NCBI RefSeq assembly: GCF_012516495.1
Contig: NZ_CP051214.1
Span: 859,062-923,061 of the forward strand
Reading direction: 5' to 3'
From: Mycoplasma sp. 1654_15
GTDB lineage: Bacteria > Bacillota_I > Bacilli_A > Mycoplasmatales > Metamycoplasmataceae
DNA: 64,000 bases
Shown: piece after piece, positions 23,222-34,618 of the stretch
How the letters are laid out: the number at the start of each line of letters is the position of its first letter
How positions within the stretch are numbered: position 1 is the stretch's first letter
Position numbers and translations under genes: made by a program
Notes under the pieces: generated by a model
Told to the model about the DNA's origin: nothing
The model's database searches: none
The model's input: the letters and a program-made list of their open reading frames with translations, nothing else

Positions 23222-24616
23222 CTACTCTTTTTTATTTAACCCTAATTCTGCGTCGGTAGGAATTTTTAAATTAGAACCAACATAAGAGAAAATTTCAGGA
23301 CTCTGATTTATATACTCACCGTTAATGATTCTGATTACCGAATCTACTGTTTCTTCTAAAGGAACAAAAACTCCTTTTTCCTTTGTAAAGTGTTCAGTCA
23401 TGAAGAAGTTTTGTGAGAAAAAGTTTTCAAGTTGTAAAGCTTTTTTAACAATAATTTTGCTTTCTTTATCAAGCTCATCAAATCCTAAAATTAGAATAAC
23501 GTCTTCTAATTCCTTGTATTTTGCAAGGATTTTTTTAGCTTCAATTATTGCTTTAAAATGTTTTTTACCAATAATTTTTTCATTTACTGAATTTGAAGAA
23601 GAAGCTAGAGGATCGAAAGCAGGAAAGATATTTTTAGAACTTTGCTCTCTTGATAAAACTAATTTACCATCTAGGTGATTAAAGACCGCAACTGCTGATG
23701 GATCTGATAAATCATCCATTGGTAAGAAAATTGTTTGAAAAGAAGTAATTGCACCGTTTTGATTTTTAAAAAGTCTTTCTTGAACTGAAGCAACATCGGA
23801 ATCTAGTGTTGACTGATAACCTCCAACTGAAGGTTTTTTACCTAGTGAAGCGGAAACCTCATTTTCAGCTTGAACAAAACGGTAAATGTTGTCGATAAAG
23901 AGTAAAACATCTTCTTTTTCATAGTCTCTTAGATACTCAGCCGCTGTAACTCCGATTGGAACTATCGACATTCTAGCTCCTGGTGATTCGTTCATTTTTG
24001 AAATATACATTGCTGAATTTTTCATTAAGTTTGAAGATTCTAATTCATTAAATAATTCAATAGCTTCTCTTGAACGCTCTCCTGATCCAATAAAAATATT
24101 AGAAATAGATTTTTTGTCTTTGTTAACATTAAAAATTATTTCCTTCATTAGAACAGTTTTTCCAACTCCGGCACCACCAAAAATACCAAGTTTAAAACCT
24201 TTAACAATAGGAATAAAAAAGTCGATGGCTTTAATTCCAGTTTGAATTATTTCAGTTTGTACACTAAAAAATCTTGATTTATTTATTGTTGAATTTACTT
24301 CTACATATAAAGGAAAACTTGCATTTCTGTTAGGCAATAAAGGTTTGCCTTCAAAGCTGTAGATGTTGTTTTTTGAGTTTTTACCAACTGGTACCATAAA
24401 GCTTCTTTTTGTATTAGTAACAACATCATTTACCTTTATTTCTGAAGCTAAATAAATAATTATTGCTCTAATCGTTGTTTCATTTACAAGTCTTTTTACA
24501 AGTAAAAATGTTGTATTATTATGCAAAGTTAAGATTTGATTTAATGAAGGTAAATCAGCTTTATCAAATTTTACTTCAACTACATCAGTTCAAAATTTAG
24601 TTATCTTTCCTAACAT
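23222..24616 (-). CDS. F1-like ATPase beta-like subunit, copy 2 (intact)
   Basis: 464 aa, homologue of F1 beta and the catalytic subunit. Walker A GGAGVGKT at about 147-154, catalytic Glu in GERSREAIEL, Walker B LLFIDNIYRF, and GFDELDKESKI at the DELSEED-like lever position. The C-terminal MTEHFTKEKGVFVPLEETV matches the F1 beta tail. The start used is at 24616, RBS AGGAGAT, overlapping the alpha-like stop as TAATG; it includes a UGA Trp at residue 9. All hydrolysis residues are present, so this copy should be active. Confidence 0.93.
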
Positions 24617-26139
24617 TATTTATCTCCTAATTTTTTAGCTATTTGTTCTAATTGTGTTTTATTTAAAGGCACAAATTCGTGATTGATTTCAATTTTTCAG
24701 TTGTAGTTGAACAGTTTTGAATACTCTAATAAAGCAAAACCAAAAAAGTCTTTTACAAGTTCATCGTCGTATGGCTCATTATTTAAAATTTGTGTAAAAG
24801 ATTTTTTAGCATCATCGTTAATTTGGATAAAGGCGTCGATAAATTCCATAGCTTTTTGTTCTTCTTTAACGTGTCTTAAAATTCCTCACATAATTATTTT
24901 AGACATTAACAACACAAAGCTTTGTGAATATAAAGAAAATCCTTTTTGATTGAACATTTTTTCAACCATTTTTCCTTTATATAACAAGCTAGATGTTTCT
25001 TTATTTAGTTCATAATCAAGCATTGCGAGCTTAAGATGTCTTTTGTAAGATTTGTAGATTTTTCCAACTTCTGAAGCTACTTTTGTTATAGTTCTGCTTT
25101 GAACTTGCGAACCAGTTCTAGATACTGAAAAGTCAATGTCAATAGCAGGTAATTTCCCGCTAGCGAATAAATCAGAGCTTGTTACGATTTGACCATCAGT
25201 TATTGAAATAACATTTGAAGCAATTAGACCTGTAATGTCTCCATCGACTGTTTTAATAATAGGTAAAGCTGTAATGGTTTTCTTGTTTACAAAGCTTCCT
25301 GCTCTTTCTAATAAAGAAGAATGGGCAAAAAACATATCTCCTGGCATTGCTTCTTTTCCTACAGGTTTGTCTGTTAATAAAGCAATTTCTCTAAAAATAT
25401 TTGCGTGTTTACTTAAATCATCAAAAATAATTAGAACATCGTGATTATAAGAAAGATTTTCAGCGTGAGCCATACCCACATAAGGAGCTAAATATTGTTG
25501 ATATGCGCTTGTTGCAGGAGAGTCAATAATGATTGTGTTTGAAAGGGCTTGATGTTCTTTTAGTGTTTCATAAATTCAAGAAAGTTCTTCTTTTTTCTGT
25601 CCAATTGAAACATAAATACACTTAGTTCCTGTTTTTGCAGCGTTTATTATTGTGTTAATTGCAATATGAGTTTTACCTGTTTGGCGATCTCCAATAATCA
25701 ACTCTCTTTGTCCTTTTCCGATAGGAATAAGAAGGTCAATAGGAATAATTCCGGTATAAAGTTGAGTATTTAAAGTTTTAACGGTCATTAACTTATGTGC
25801 ATCACCAAAAATTTTGGATCTAACTGTTCTATCTTGAACAATGGTTTCTGCTCTTGGAAAAATTGCATTACCTTCTATATTTATAATTTTTCCAAACATA
25901 GATAAAGAACTTCCAACATCACTTTTGATATCTAATTCTTTTAGTTCGTCGTTGATTTTAAGTTTATTTAAATCAGTGCTATCAGCTAATAAAAATGCTT
26001 TATTTTCTGTAGCAGAAATTAAAATCATCTTGACATTTGGTTTGTTTACAACTGTAAAAAATTGTCTTTGTTTATAAGGATAAAATCCTGAAACTTCTAT
26101 GATGTAATCAAATATTGCAGTAATTTTAGGGTTTGTCAT
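24616..26139 (-). CDS. F1-like ATPase alpha-like subunit, copy 2
   Basis: 507 aa, same length as copy 1 and nearly identical: differences are scattered single residues such as Asn32 and Tyr/Phe in AENLSYNHDV. Walker A GDRQTGKT and arginine-finger SRTGSQVQS are present. RBS AGGAGG. The near identity contrasts with the clear divergence of the genes upstream in the two operons. Confidence 0.92.
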
Positions 26140-26140
26140 T

Positions 26141-28510
26141 TTATATTAATCCTCCTGTGAATCCTAAAGCTATAAGTGCTATTGCTAAAATCAAGATTAT
26201 AGTCGCAAATATAATGAGCATAGTCATTGATTTAGATATGGTTTTGTGTTTTAAAAACTTGTTGAAAAATCTGAAAAATGAAGCAAAACCAAGACTTATT
26301 AAACTTAAAAATGCCATTATGATCCCGCTTGTATACATTAATGGATTTTTTTCTTTTTCTTCATCTCGCATTATGGTTTTGTATTCTTCAATTTGTAAAG
26401 CAAAATTTTGAGTTGCTTGTTCTTCTGGACTTAATTGTTCTTGGTTTTGACCAGTTGTCTGATTTGTGGTTGGATTTGTTGTTTCTGTATTATTAGACTC
26501 GGAAGTTGTTTCATCTGCCTGTTGTGAAATAGGTTGTTCATTTGTGTTCTCAGTTGAATTATTTGGTTGGTTATCGGAAGGCGGAAGTGAGTCTTGATTT
26601 TCTTCATTTTTTAAGTATTTTGAAGCATTTGCATCATTAGTTGTTAATTTTTGTCAAAGACTAAACTCTTTGCTGATTATGCCTATTAAGTTTGTGAATT
26701 TTTCAAATCAATTTATATAATTAAATGTTTTTTGACTAGCTAATGCTTTAGCTAAAAACACATCTTTTTTTGTTTTATTATATAGTTTTTCAATTATCGA
26801 AACATCTTGGTTATAAAACTCGAATTTACTTTTTATTGAATCAAGAGCAAACTTATTTTGTGGATTTTGAAGTCTTTTTTGTATAGAAATTAAAGCATTG
26901 TCATAACCAAAAGTTGATTCTTCAATAGTTGCTGTAATTAATTGAAATAACGCTACTCTTACTTGATTTCTAATAGTGGCTTCTGAGTTTTTTAAAGTGC
27001 TAAGAATTTGAGTTATCAACAAACGAACTGGAGTATTAATATTTGGACTATCTAGTTCATCAACTTTGTCAGCGTATTCAGAAACAATTTGTGATTGATC
27101 ATTTAAAAAATTTTCATTATAAACAACTTTAACTGCTGAAGATAATAGTGTGAAAATCGAAGTACTTAAATAAGAATTGTTGATTTTTTCAAACTCCATT
27201 TTTTCACCTATACCAAAAGCTACATAGAATTTTTTAAATAGTTCTTGAACGTCTTTTATATATTTTTCATAAATATATTGAAAGCCTTCAGTTTTATCGT
27301 CATTTGTAATATTGGATAGTTTATAACTTCTGGTAAATTCTGGCTTGACTAGGTCTGTAATTTTTACAGTAAATAAAGCACTTCCATTTAAATTTTCTTC
27401 TATTTTAGTTACAGTATATTGATATCTAGTGTTGATTGGATTGTTGAAAAAGAAGAATTCATCTGACTTTTCTTGTTCATTTTTGTTTGTATCTTTATTA
27501 AAAGCACTAATGATTTCTGACATTGTTCTGCCTATATATTTTCCTCTGACCTCAGGTTTTAAAGTTGGTACTTTGAGCATAAAATCAACAGGTTTAAAAG
27601 CTGGCGGAGCATCAACATCATCTATTGGTTTTGTATTATCATCAACAATAGGTGGCGGTGGAGTATCAGGAGCAGTTGGGTTTTGTGGTTGCTGATTTTC
27701 TTCTTCTATAGGTTTGTTTTGTTCTAAATCGAACTGAGTATATTTGTCTTTTAATTTTGACTCTAAATAATCATCTCAAGTATTAAATCCTGTTGGGGGT
27801 TTGATTGTAAATCCTGGTTCTTGTGCTATGCTTATTTGTTTTAAATCATCTTTTGTAAGTGGTGGAATGTCAGAATCTTCTTTAAAAAGAAAGTCTGAAA
27901 AGGAGTCTAGCATTTTTTTGGAATAATCAGAAATTATTTTGTCTAATTGTTCTTTTGTTACAAAATTGTCTTCATTTTCCTTCTTAATTTCTATTTTATC
28001 TTTATCTGAAATGAGTTTATTATATTGGGTATTGTCATCAGTTCCAAAAATAACATCATTATATTCTTTACCTTGAAAAGTTATTGTACCTGTATTATTT
28101 TTTCTATTTCTTGAAATTGCTTTTGGAAAAACTGCATTGATTCCAAATTGTTCTGGATTTTGAAGGATTTTATCTTGATTCGATTCTAGAAAATGAGTAA
28201 TTTGTTGGAAATAGTTTAATTTTTTAATTCTATCTTCAAAAGAGATGGTTGAGTCTTCATTTAATTTGTTAATTTGTGAATTTATTTTGTCTATTGTGTT
28301 ACTAATAGCTGCTTTTAACGCGTCTTTTATAGCTTTGTCTGTTGTATCTTTAAAAGTATCAAAATCTTTTGCGATTTCCTTAGGTTTTTCAGGTTCTTTA
28401 GGAGGTGGAGTTTGAGGATCAGGATCAGCACTTAAAATAGTTAAGAAAGGAATAAATGAAGTAACTGAAAGTCCAAGTAAAAATAAACTTTTTCTTTGTT
28501 TTTTACTCAT
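26141..28510 (-). CDS. Large surface protein anchored by C-terminal membrane segments (ATPase cluster), copy 2
   Basis: 789 aa; same layout as 12051-14411. N-terminal hydrophobic signal ending near ILSADPDP, Pro-rich linkers at about residues 25-45 and 255-300, helical ectodomain, Gln/Asn/Thr-rich linker at about 645-705 and two hydrophobic segments at the C-terminus. The C-terminal 12 codons are shared with copy 1 at the DNA level because the homogenised alpha/beta block begins there. RBS AAAGGAGG. Confidence 0.8.
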
Positions 28511-28967
28511 TTTTTTCCTCCTTTAAACCTAGTAAGTCGGACATAGCTCAAATGTAAAATTCATCTTCTAAATGCTCTAGTCTTATAAATTCATTAATTT
28601 CAATTCCTACTTTTTGCATTGAATTTAAGTACAAAATTTCTTGTTTTAGACTCTGAATATGTTTTTTGTAATTATTTTTTTTGTGTGTTGTTTTAACAAA
28701 AATTCTTTTTTCATTAAGTGAATTTATGAAAATTTCTTTGTCTTTTACTAAAATATTGCAATTTTTTAGAAAAATGTATTTTGAATTGTCTGCTACTAAA
28801 TCTCTTACTCAAATAAGAATTCTTTCATAAGAACCTATAGTTTTTGGATTGGGTTTAAATCACTCGTCAGAATCTTCTATATTTATAAAAATTTCTGCTT
28901 TTCTGGTTTCAAAAGTTTGGTTGTTTAAAAAATGAATTTCTAGACCAAAAATATTATTATTTGCCAT
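28503..28967 (-). CDS. F1-like ATPase epsilon-like subunit, copy 2
   Basis: 154 aa, same length as copy 1. FGLEIHFLN near the N-terminus, YIFLKNCNILVKDKEIFINS in the middle and a C-terminal charged helix. Overlaps the gamma-like gene by 11 bases and the downstream surface protein by 8, so the cluster is tightly coupled. RBS GGAGAT. Confidence 0.6.
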
Positions 28968-29877
28968 ACTGATCTCCTTTGTTGAACACAGTATGTTCTG
29001 AGTTGTTTTTTGTTAATAAAACTATTTCTTCTATTTCGTTTTCACGTTTAATTTTGATAATTTTTCTAGATACTTTTGATATAGTTTCATCTAAATCTTT
29101 AATGATTTTGTTTACTTTAACTAATCCGTTTTTAGCAGCATAAAATGAAGATTCGTTGATAAGAGCTTGTACACAATTTTGTAAATAAATTCCAATGGAT
29201 GTTTGAATAAAAGAGTCAATATCTGGAATAATTGCAAACTCATCTAATTTGTTTAAATTTGTGCTTTTATCATAATTTAACAATTTATCAATGTCAAAAT
29301 CTTCAATTGGTAAAATAGTAAAAGCATTGTCTTGGTTCTTATTAGAATTTATAACAAATCTTACTTTTTTATAGTTATCTTGCACATATAAAAGCTTTAT
29401 AATTGAAGCTAAATTGGTTGAAAAACTTTTTTGATTTAGTTCAAAGTGTTTAATAACGTTTAGTTTATTTTTAACGCAAAATGAGTTTGCTTTTTCTCCA
29501 ATAGTTATAAAGTCTAATTTAACATTTTTGTTTGTTTCTAAAATTAAATCTTCATATCTTGAATAACTATCAGTGGAATATTTTTGTTCTTCTTTTAAGT
29601 AAATTCATAACTCTTTATTAGCAAAGAATTTTTCTTCAATCTTATTTAAAAATTTATTTTTAGTTAAAAAACGTTTGGTTATAAATTCATTTTTAATATT
29701 AAATTTATTAGATAAATTTATTATTGCATATTTATTTAACAAAACATTTTCAACGTAAAAATTTAATTTTTGACTGAGTTTAATAATAGAAATCAACAAA
29801 ATGTTTTTTTCACTATTTGCTTTTAAATGTATTTTTTTTAGATTGTCTCTTTTTTGTATAACTTTTTTTAAGTGCAT
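28957..29877 (-). CDS. F1-like ATPase gamma-like (central shaft) subunit, copy 2
   Basis: 306 aa. The N-terminal helix MHLKKVIQKRDNLKKIHLK is identical to copy 1; the middle varies. The C-terminal helix NESSFYAAKNGLVKVNKI resembles F1 gamma. One UGA Trp joins the two halves. Slightly longer C-terminus (GDQYGK) than copy 1. Confidence 0.7.
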
Positions 29878-29883
29878 AAATTA

Positions 29884-30474
29884 CTACCTTTTTATAACTG
29901 AAATAAAATCTTTACTAAAAAGAGTTTTTAAAGATGAATTAGTCTCAGTTGATTTAAAAATTAATAGACCTGGAAATATTTCTAGTATTTTTTGAGTATT
30001 TAATAGTTTTACAATTTCTTGATTTAAATTAGTAAAAAATGTTTGTTCTGCTAAATCTTTTGATGATGCAAAATTTACGGCTATATTATTAGATGTTGTT
30101 TTAGAAGTTATTATCGGAATTAATAATGTCTGTGAGTATTTTGGGTCTAAATTAAATGAGATTACAAAGTCAGCAAATTCTAAATTATGCTTGTTTTTTA
30201 AAGCATTTTGATAGCTCTGTTCGTATTTTTTATACAACTCTGAGTTAAAACCTTGATTAGCTTTTAATAAAACATAAGAATATAACTGATCATAAGAAAC
30301 AAAGTTGCTCTCTTGTCTTTTATTCTTGTAATTTTTATATAAATCTACTATTTCAACTTTTGTTTTATTATCGAAAATTAAATATTCTTCTAAGTTTTGT
30401 GTTTCAAGTTTTTCTTGATTTTTCTTCTTTTTAGAAGAAAAAGAAGAAAAAATATTTAACATTTTATTATTCAT
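29884..30474 (-). CDS. Conserved ~196-aa protein of F1-like ATPase cluster, copy 2
   Basis: 196 aa, soluble. Counterpart of 15784-16380, clearly diverged but with the same start region and C-terminal FPGLLIFKSTETNSSLKTLF. Overlaps the membrane protein by 8 bases. Possible remote delta/OSCP relation, unproven. Confidence 0.7.
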   Translation of the reverse strand: MNNKMLNIFSSFSSKKKKNQEKLETQNLEEYLIFDNKTKVEIVDLYKNYKNKRQESNFVSYDQLYSYVLLKANQGFNSELYKKYEQSYQNALKNKHNLEFADFVISFNLDPKYSQTLLIPIITSKTTSNNIAVNFASSKDLAEQTFFTNLNQEIVKLLNTQKILEIFPGLLIFKSTETNSSLKTLFSKDFISVIKR

Positions 30475-32020
30475 TTGTTGCTCCTTTATCTACTTTTTGA
30501 TTCATAGAACGAATTTTAAACATTACTAAGACTATATCTGCTACTGAGTAAATGAGTAATAATAACAATGTAGCAATTTGAATTAATATAATAATTTGTA
30601 GCACAGATAACTGAGTAATAGGTGTAAAAGCAACGGTTGAAAAGTTATATGCACTCATAAGCAAAATTTCTCAACCTTGAAACACTAAAGCTAGTGCTGA
30701 TAAGATTAAATAAGTAGAAATAAAAAACATTGAAATTAATTTCGGATTTTTATTTTTAAATAAAAACAGTGCAGTTGTTGTTAAACAAATTATTGAACTA
30801 ATGAAGAAAATTATTCTAATGCTTAAAGCGTTTTTAATATAGATTGAAGCTATCAAAAATAAGAAGTTTACTATTAATTGGGCTACTATAAACATCATTA
30901 AGTTCATAGTGTTTCCTTGAATCTTGAGTCTTGAATAAAAGTTTAAAAACAAGTAAGAACCTAAAATAACTAGTAAAACAACAACAAAAGGTAAAAATAA
31001 TTTAATACTAAAACTTGAAATGCTTAAGGAAGAAAAATTACCTAATCGAATTAAAAATATAAAATATCATAATAAGCAACTTGCAAGAATGGAAAATAAT
31101 AATTGTGCTTGATTTTTGAAGTAAATTTTGTTGTATTCTTTAGAAAAAACAAAGAAAATTTTTATTAAATTAGAACCAAAAAATATTATTGAAATTAAGA
31201 TAAGGGAAAAAATTATTATAAATACATTAGCCACATTATCTGTTTCAAATAAATTTTTTATGTAGGAATATCAAGGATTTTGAACAGCAATATATTCAGA
31301 TACTTTAGTTAATTGACCATTGTCATCGTACTCATCTGGTGATACTTTAGTAATATTAAATATGAAGACTAAAAATAAAATTACAAAAATAAATTGAGAA
31401 CAAATATTTATAATCAAAACACTTTTTTTATTAAATCTTAATGTTTCTGTTTTTTTCTTAAAATAAAACAAAAATAAGTGATATGCAGTGTTAGTAAGAA
31501 CAATAAACAAAAGCAGTAGCGAGATATAAAATACTGAAGAAGAATTTATTATTGCTTGTCTGTTTGTTGGACTTTGTTCTCCAAAAACATCGTTATAAAC
31601 TGGATTATAAAATATAAATAAGAAAAAACTAACTAAACTTATTAATGTATAAATACCGAAAAAAATCGTGTATTTTTTTATTAACTCTTTTTGAAAAAAT
31701 ATATTAAAAAAGTTCTTGACCAAAGGGTATATAATACAAAATGCTAGTATTAAAAACCTTCAAATATTAAGGAAATTTAAAGAAATATGAAGATCTGTTT
31801 GGTAATTCCAGACATATCTTAGACTATTATTATCAACACCAAAAAATGTTGTGGGAGTAAGGATTAATGAAGTAAAAATTAAAATAAACAATAATAATAA
31901 AGTGGAGTACTTTAAAATGATATTAAGTTTATTATCTTTATGTTGGACATTTTGATTGTCATCATAAATTTGTTTATTTTCTAATGTAGAATTTGCTTTC
32001 TGTTTTTTTATAAATATCAT
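30467..32020 (-). CDS. Multi-spanning membrane protein of F1-like ATPase cluster, copy 2
   Basis: 517 aa, about ten to twelve hydrophobic segments, several UGA Trp codons. Same order and coupling as copy 1 (16373-17893). A hydrophilic loop around residues 215-235 is longer and different from copy 1 and may face outside. Confidence 0.8.
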
Positions 32021-32066
32021 TTTGTCCTTCTTTTTTGTTTATTTTATTTTATATTAATTTGTTTAT

Positions 32067-34598
32067 TTAATTAGAATTTGTGTTTTTAAATTTAAATTCT
32101 TCTGGTATTTGATTTACTCCATTTTTAAATAATGAGGTTTTGAAATTATCTCCATAAATTGTTTGTAATGCTTGTCTAAAGGAAGTTTTTTGGTTTTTGC
32201 CACCACCATAAATCAAATCATATTGTGGTAAGTTGTATTTACCATATAGACCTTTATAGTCAAATCCTTCTGACCTAAAAGCGACAGCTAATCCAGTTTT
32301 TGCTGTTTCATTAGAAGCAAAATAAACTCCAACTAACTCATTGTTTTGATTACGAATTGAAGAACCTGAAGCCCCACCTACAGGAGCATAATGTCTTGGA
32401 AGATATTCAAGTCCAAAAGCTATATAACGTTTTGTGTTAGCCACTGGTAATTCACCAAGTTCTTTTACTACTTTTTTACCGTTTTCTTCTACTTCTTGTG
32501 TAATTTTTTCAGTACGCATAGGATTGGACATAATTGTTGATTTATGAAGCTCTTTTCCTACTTTTGGTGTAGCAATAAAAGCATCGGTGAGTCCTGGCTT
32601 ATCACCAAAACTTCTATAACCAATGTTTAAAGATAAATAATTTCCTTTATTTGCTTTTTGATTTATTGGACTATTTGGATTATTTTCATCATTATATAAA
32701 GCATTGTAAAATGAAGCATCTGAGTTCATTCAAAGAGAAAAACCTTGTTTATTTAATTTATAGTCATATTCATCTTGATATTTATCTAAAAAGTAATCAC
32801 CAGTAGCTTGTGGATAACCAACAATAAATAATTGATCTGTATTAGGAGATTTGCTGGTGTCTAAATCTGCTAGTTGTGTATCTGCTCTAGAATAATCCTT
32901 TAAATAAGAAGTTTTTAAAAACTTAATGTGTTTTTCTGTTTTATTATAATAATCATTTGTAATTGCTTTAATGTAATCATCGCGAGAAGAATATTCTGAA
33001 GGAACAGTGAATTTACTAAAATCTACTTCCATAACAGCAAAATCTAAAAACTCTTCTGCATCCTTATATTTTTCGTTGTTTTTATCTACTTCAGAAAGAT
33101 AATCTTTTGGTGAAGTGCTTAAATAATCTGTTGCTCTATAAACAATTCTAACTCCTGGAATACCATAATCTGAAGGCGAAATATAATCAGCTTTTTTATC
33201 AGGATGATCATTTTTAGCACCTGAAATTAATTTATCACGACTAAAATCTGCTGTAATGTAAGATTCATCTGTAGCACCTTTAGCTGTTCTTAATTTTGTT
33301 CTAATACCTACTGAAGGTTTAAGCACTGTTAAGGTAAATTGAGTAGCATCTTTTTTATATTCTTCAACTACGTGGTTATTGGTTCCAAAGTATCATTTAG
33401 TTGGTTGATGACCATCTTTTGGGATTTCATAATCTAGAATTCACATTGTTCCACGAGCAGTTTTTTGCATTCTATTTCCATCTGGTCCTTGACTAGCTAA
33501 AAACGCTTGTAGTTCATCAGGATTGATTTGATCTATTGTAGCTGGATGAGCAAATTTTACTGTGTAAGTTTGTAGTGCAGCATCTTTATATTTTTCGTTT
33601 GGAATATATCTTGCTAATCCATTGGTTTGATTTTCGTTTCTATTAATAACATCTCATCAAGCAGGACCTTTTGGAACTTCGGAAGGATCGTAGAGCTTGA
33701 TTCCTTCAACTTCACCATCTTGTTTATAAACTGGCATAGAAAAACCTTTTTTAAGAGCGTCATTGTATGTATCTAAATGAAGCTCTTTTGCAACTTTGTT
33801 ATATTTTTCTATATTTTGTTCAGTTCTATGCACGTCGCTTCTTCAAGAAGCTAAGTCAAAAGAATCTTTTCCTTGAAGATATGCTAGTTGTGATTCTAAT
33901 GCTGTTAGATATTTTTTAGAATCAGTTTCAAATCTTTGGTAGTTATCTTCTTTAAAATATTTTATAAATTCTTCTCTAGTGCTTGGTGCAAATCTTTGTG
34001 CTCAATTTAAATTGATTTCACTACTTCTTGATTGTCTAAAACCAGAAATTTCAACATCTTTTTGTATACTAATAGTTGGATCATTTTTAGAAGAAATATC
34101 AAGAGTAAAAATTAATTTTCCTTGATTTAGTGAAGATTCATGGTTACCATCTACATATTTTTTGTTTTCAACTTTAATATTTATAAGCTCATTATCTTTT
34201 AAATTTGTTGTTTGGAAAATTATTTTATCTAATTCTTCACCAACAGAGTCTATAGATAAATTAGAAATATCAGAAAATCCATCTATGTTTTTTAAAACGA
34301 TTGGTAGTTGTTCTAAAGTCTCTTTAGTTAGTTGTTTAGGTGTGTTGTCTGAATTATATAAAACTGAAGTTGTTTCATCAAGGATTGGTTTTTGTTCAGA
34401 TTTGTCTGAATTACCACCTGGATTATTAGGTGTTTTATCGCCTGGGTTAGAAGGTTGAGTTTTTTTATCAACTGGTTTATTAGGTTTTTGTGAAGCTTCC
34501 TTTTCTCCACAAGCAATTAACAAAATTGGTGCGGTAAATAATGTTGAAATTAATAGATTTTTTAGTGAAAATAACCTTCATTTTCTTTGCTTTTTCAT
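32067..34598 (-). CDS. mip: Mycoplasma immunoglobulin protease (MIP), lipoprotein, copy 2
   Basis: 843 aa lipoprotein: lipobox ILLIAC, then a Lys/Pro/Asn/Gly linker. Catalytic elements TNNHVVEEY, LDFAVMEVDF and GGASGSS are all conserved. The N-terminal ~180 residues differ most from copy 1, which could tune which MIB or antibody it works with. Start at 34598 with AAGGAGG upstream; 20 bases after the MIB stop. Confidence 0.88.
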
Positions 34599-34618
34599 AA
34601 CGTCCTCCTTATTTTTTG